DNA of 64,000 bases from Nomia melanderi (taxonomy: Eukaryota; Arthropoda; Insecta; Hymenoptera; Halictidae). The position numbers and the translations under genes are program-made. The DNA lies in contig NC_135007.1 of the NCBI RefSeq assembly GCF_051020985.1, positions 5,461,501-5,525,500 on the forward strand, written 5' to 3'. The stretch's first letter is position 1; every line of letters begins with the position of its first letter. A model generated the notes under the pieces. That model was not told the DNA's origin, made no database searches, and saw only the letters and a program-made list of their open reading frames with translations. Below, piece after piece: positions 63,900-64,000 of the stretch.

Positions 63900-63992
63900 T
63901 GTTGCGCCGCGAGCGAATAGTTGGGCGCCGAAGCGGACGCGAACTCGCAAGTTCGGCTAGGTGTGTTCACGCTTTGTTCGCTTGTTCCCCAG
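63900..63992 (+). other. candidate exon ending in a splice donor at the window edge
   Basis: A CpG-rich segment ends in CCAG followed by GTAAAT, a good donor match. A noncoding first exon of a gene beyond the right edge is possible. There is too little sequence to decide. Confidence 0.25.
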
Positions 63993-64000
63993 GTAAATGC

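Overview
The window looks like nuclear DNA from a hymenopteran insect, most likely a bee. It is AT-rich overall with CpG-rich islands. The genes have GT-AG introns, TATA boxes paired with the arthropod TCAGT-type initiator, and AATAAA poly(A) signals. The only recognisable protein family is the apidermins, small hydrophobic Ala/Gly/Pro/Val-rich cuticular proteins described from the honey bee. This is read from sequence alone, and the species cannot be named.

The core (about 8.2-33.6 kb) is a tandem cluster of five apidermin-like genes, called A-E here: A (8328-9312, +), B (13529-14820, +), C (21045-22759, +), D (25736-26416, -) and E (28067-33203, +). Each has its own TATA/initiator promoter 40-80 nt before the start codon, a signal peptide, and a body of GP-containing repeats. 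Four end in Trp. B-E begin with an identical 12-nt coding exon (Met-Lys-x-Leu, phase 0) followed by phase-1 introns. A has no intron at that point. D is inverted relative to the others. E is four times the size of D and much more charged. The predicted products are secreted by epidermal cells into the cuticle.

Downstream, 35.1-36.1 kb (-) holds a two-exon gene for an unrecognised 117-residue secreted peptide. A promoter-like site at 37.47 kb precedes a strongly paired sequence that could be a structured noncoding RNA. CpG-rich segments ending in good splice donors at 53.9 kb and at the right edge may be noncoding first exons of genes lying further right.

The rest is mostly non-coding, with small transposon relics: a piggyBac-derived element keeping the transposase zinc-ribbon tail (24.3-25.0 kb), two families of TTAA-flanked miniature elements (five and two copies), a TA-flanked element with long inverted repeats (56.5-57.2 kb), and a probable solo LTR (11.85-12.45 kb). 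I saw no rRNA, tRNA, CRISPR or bacterial-type features.
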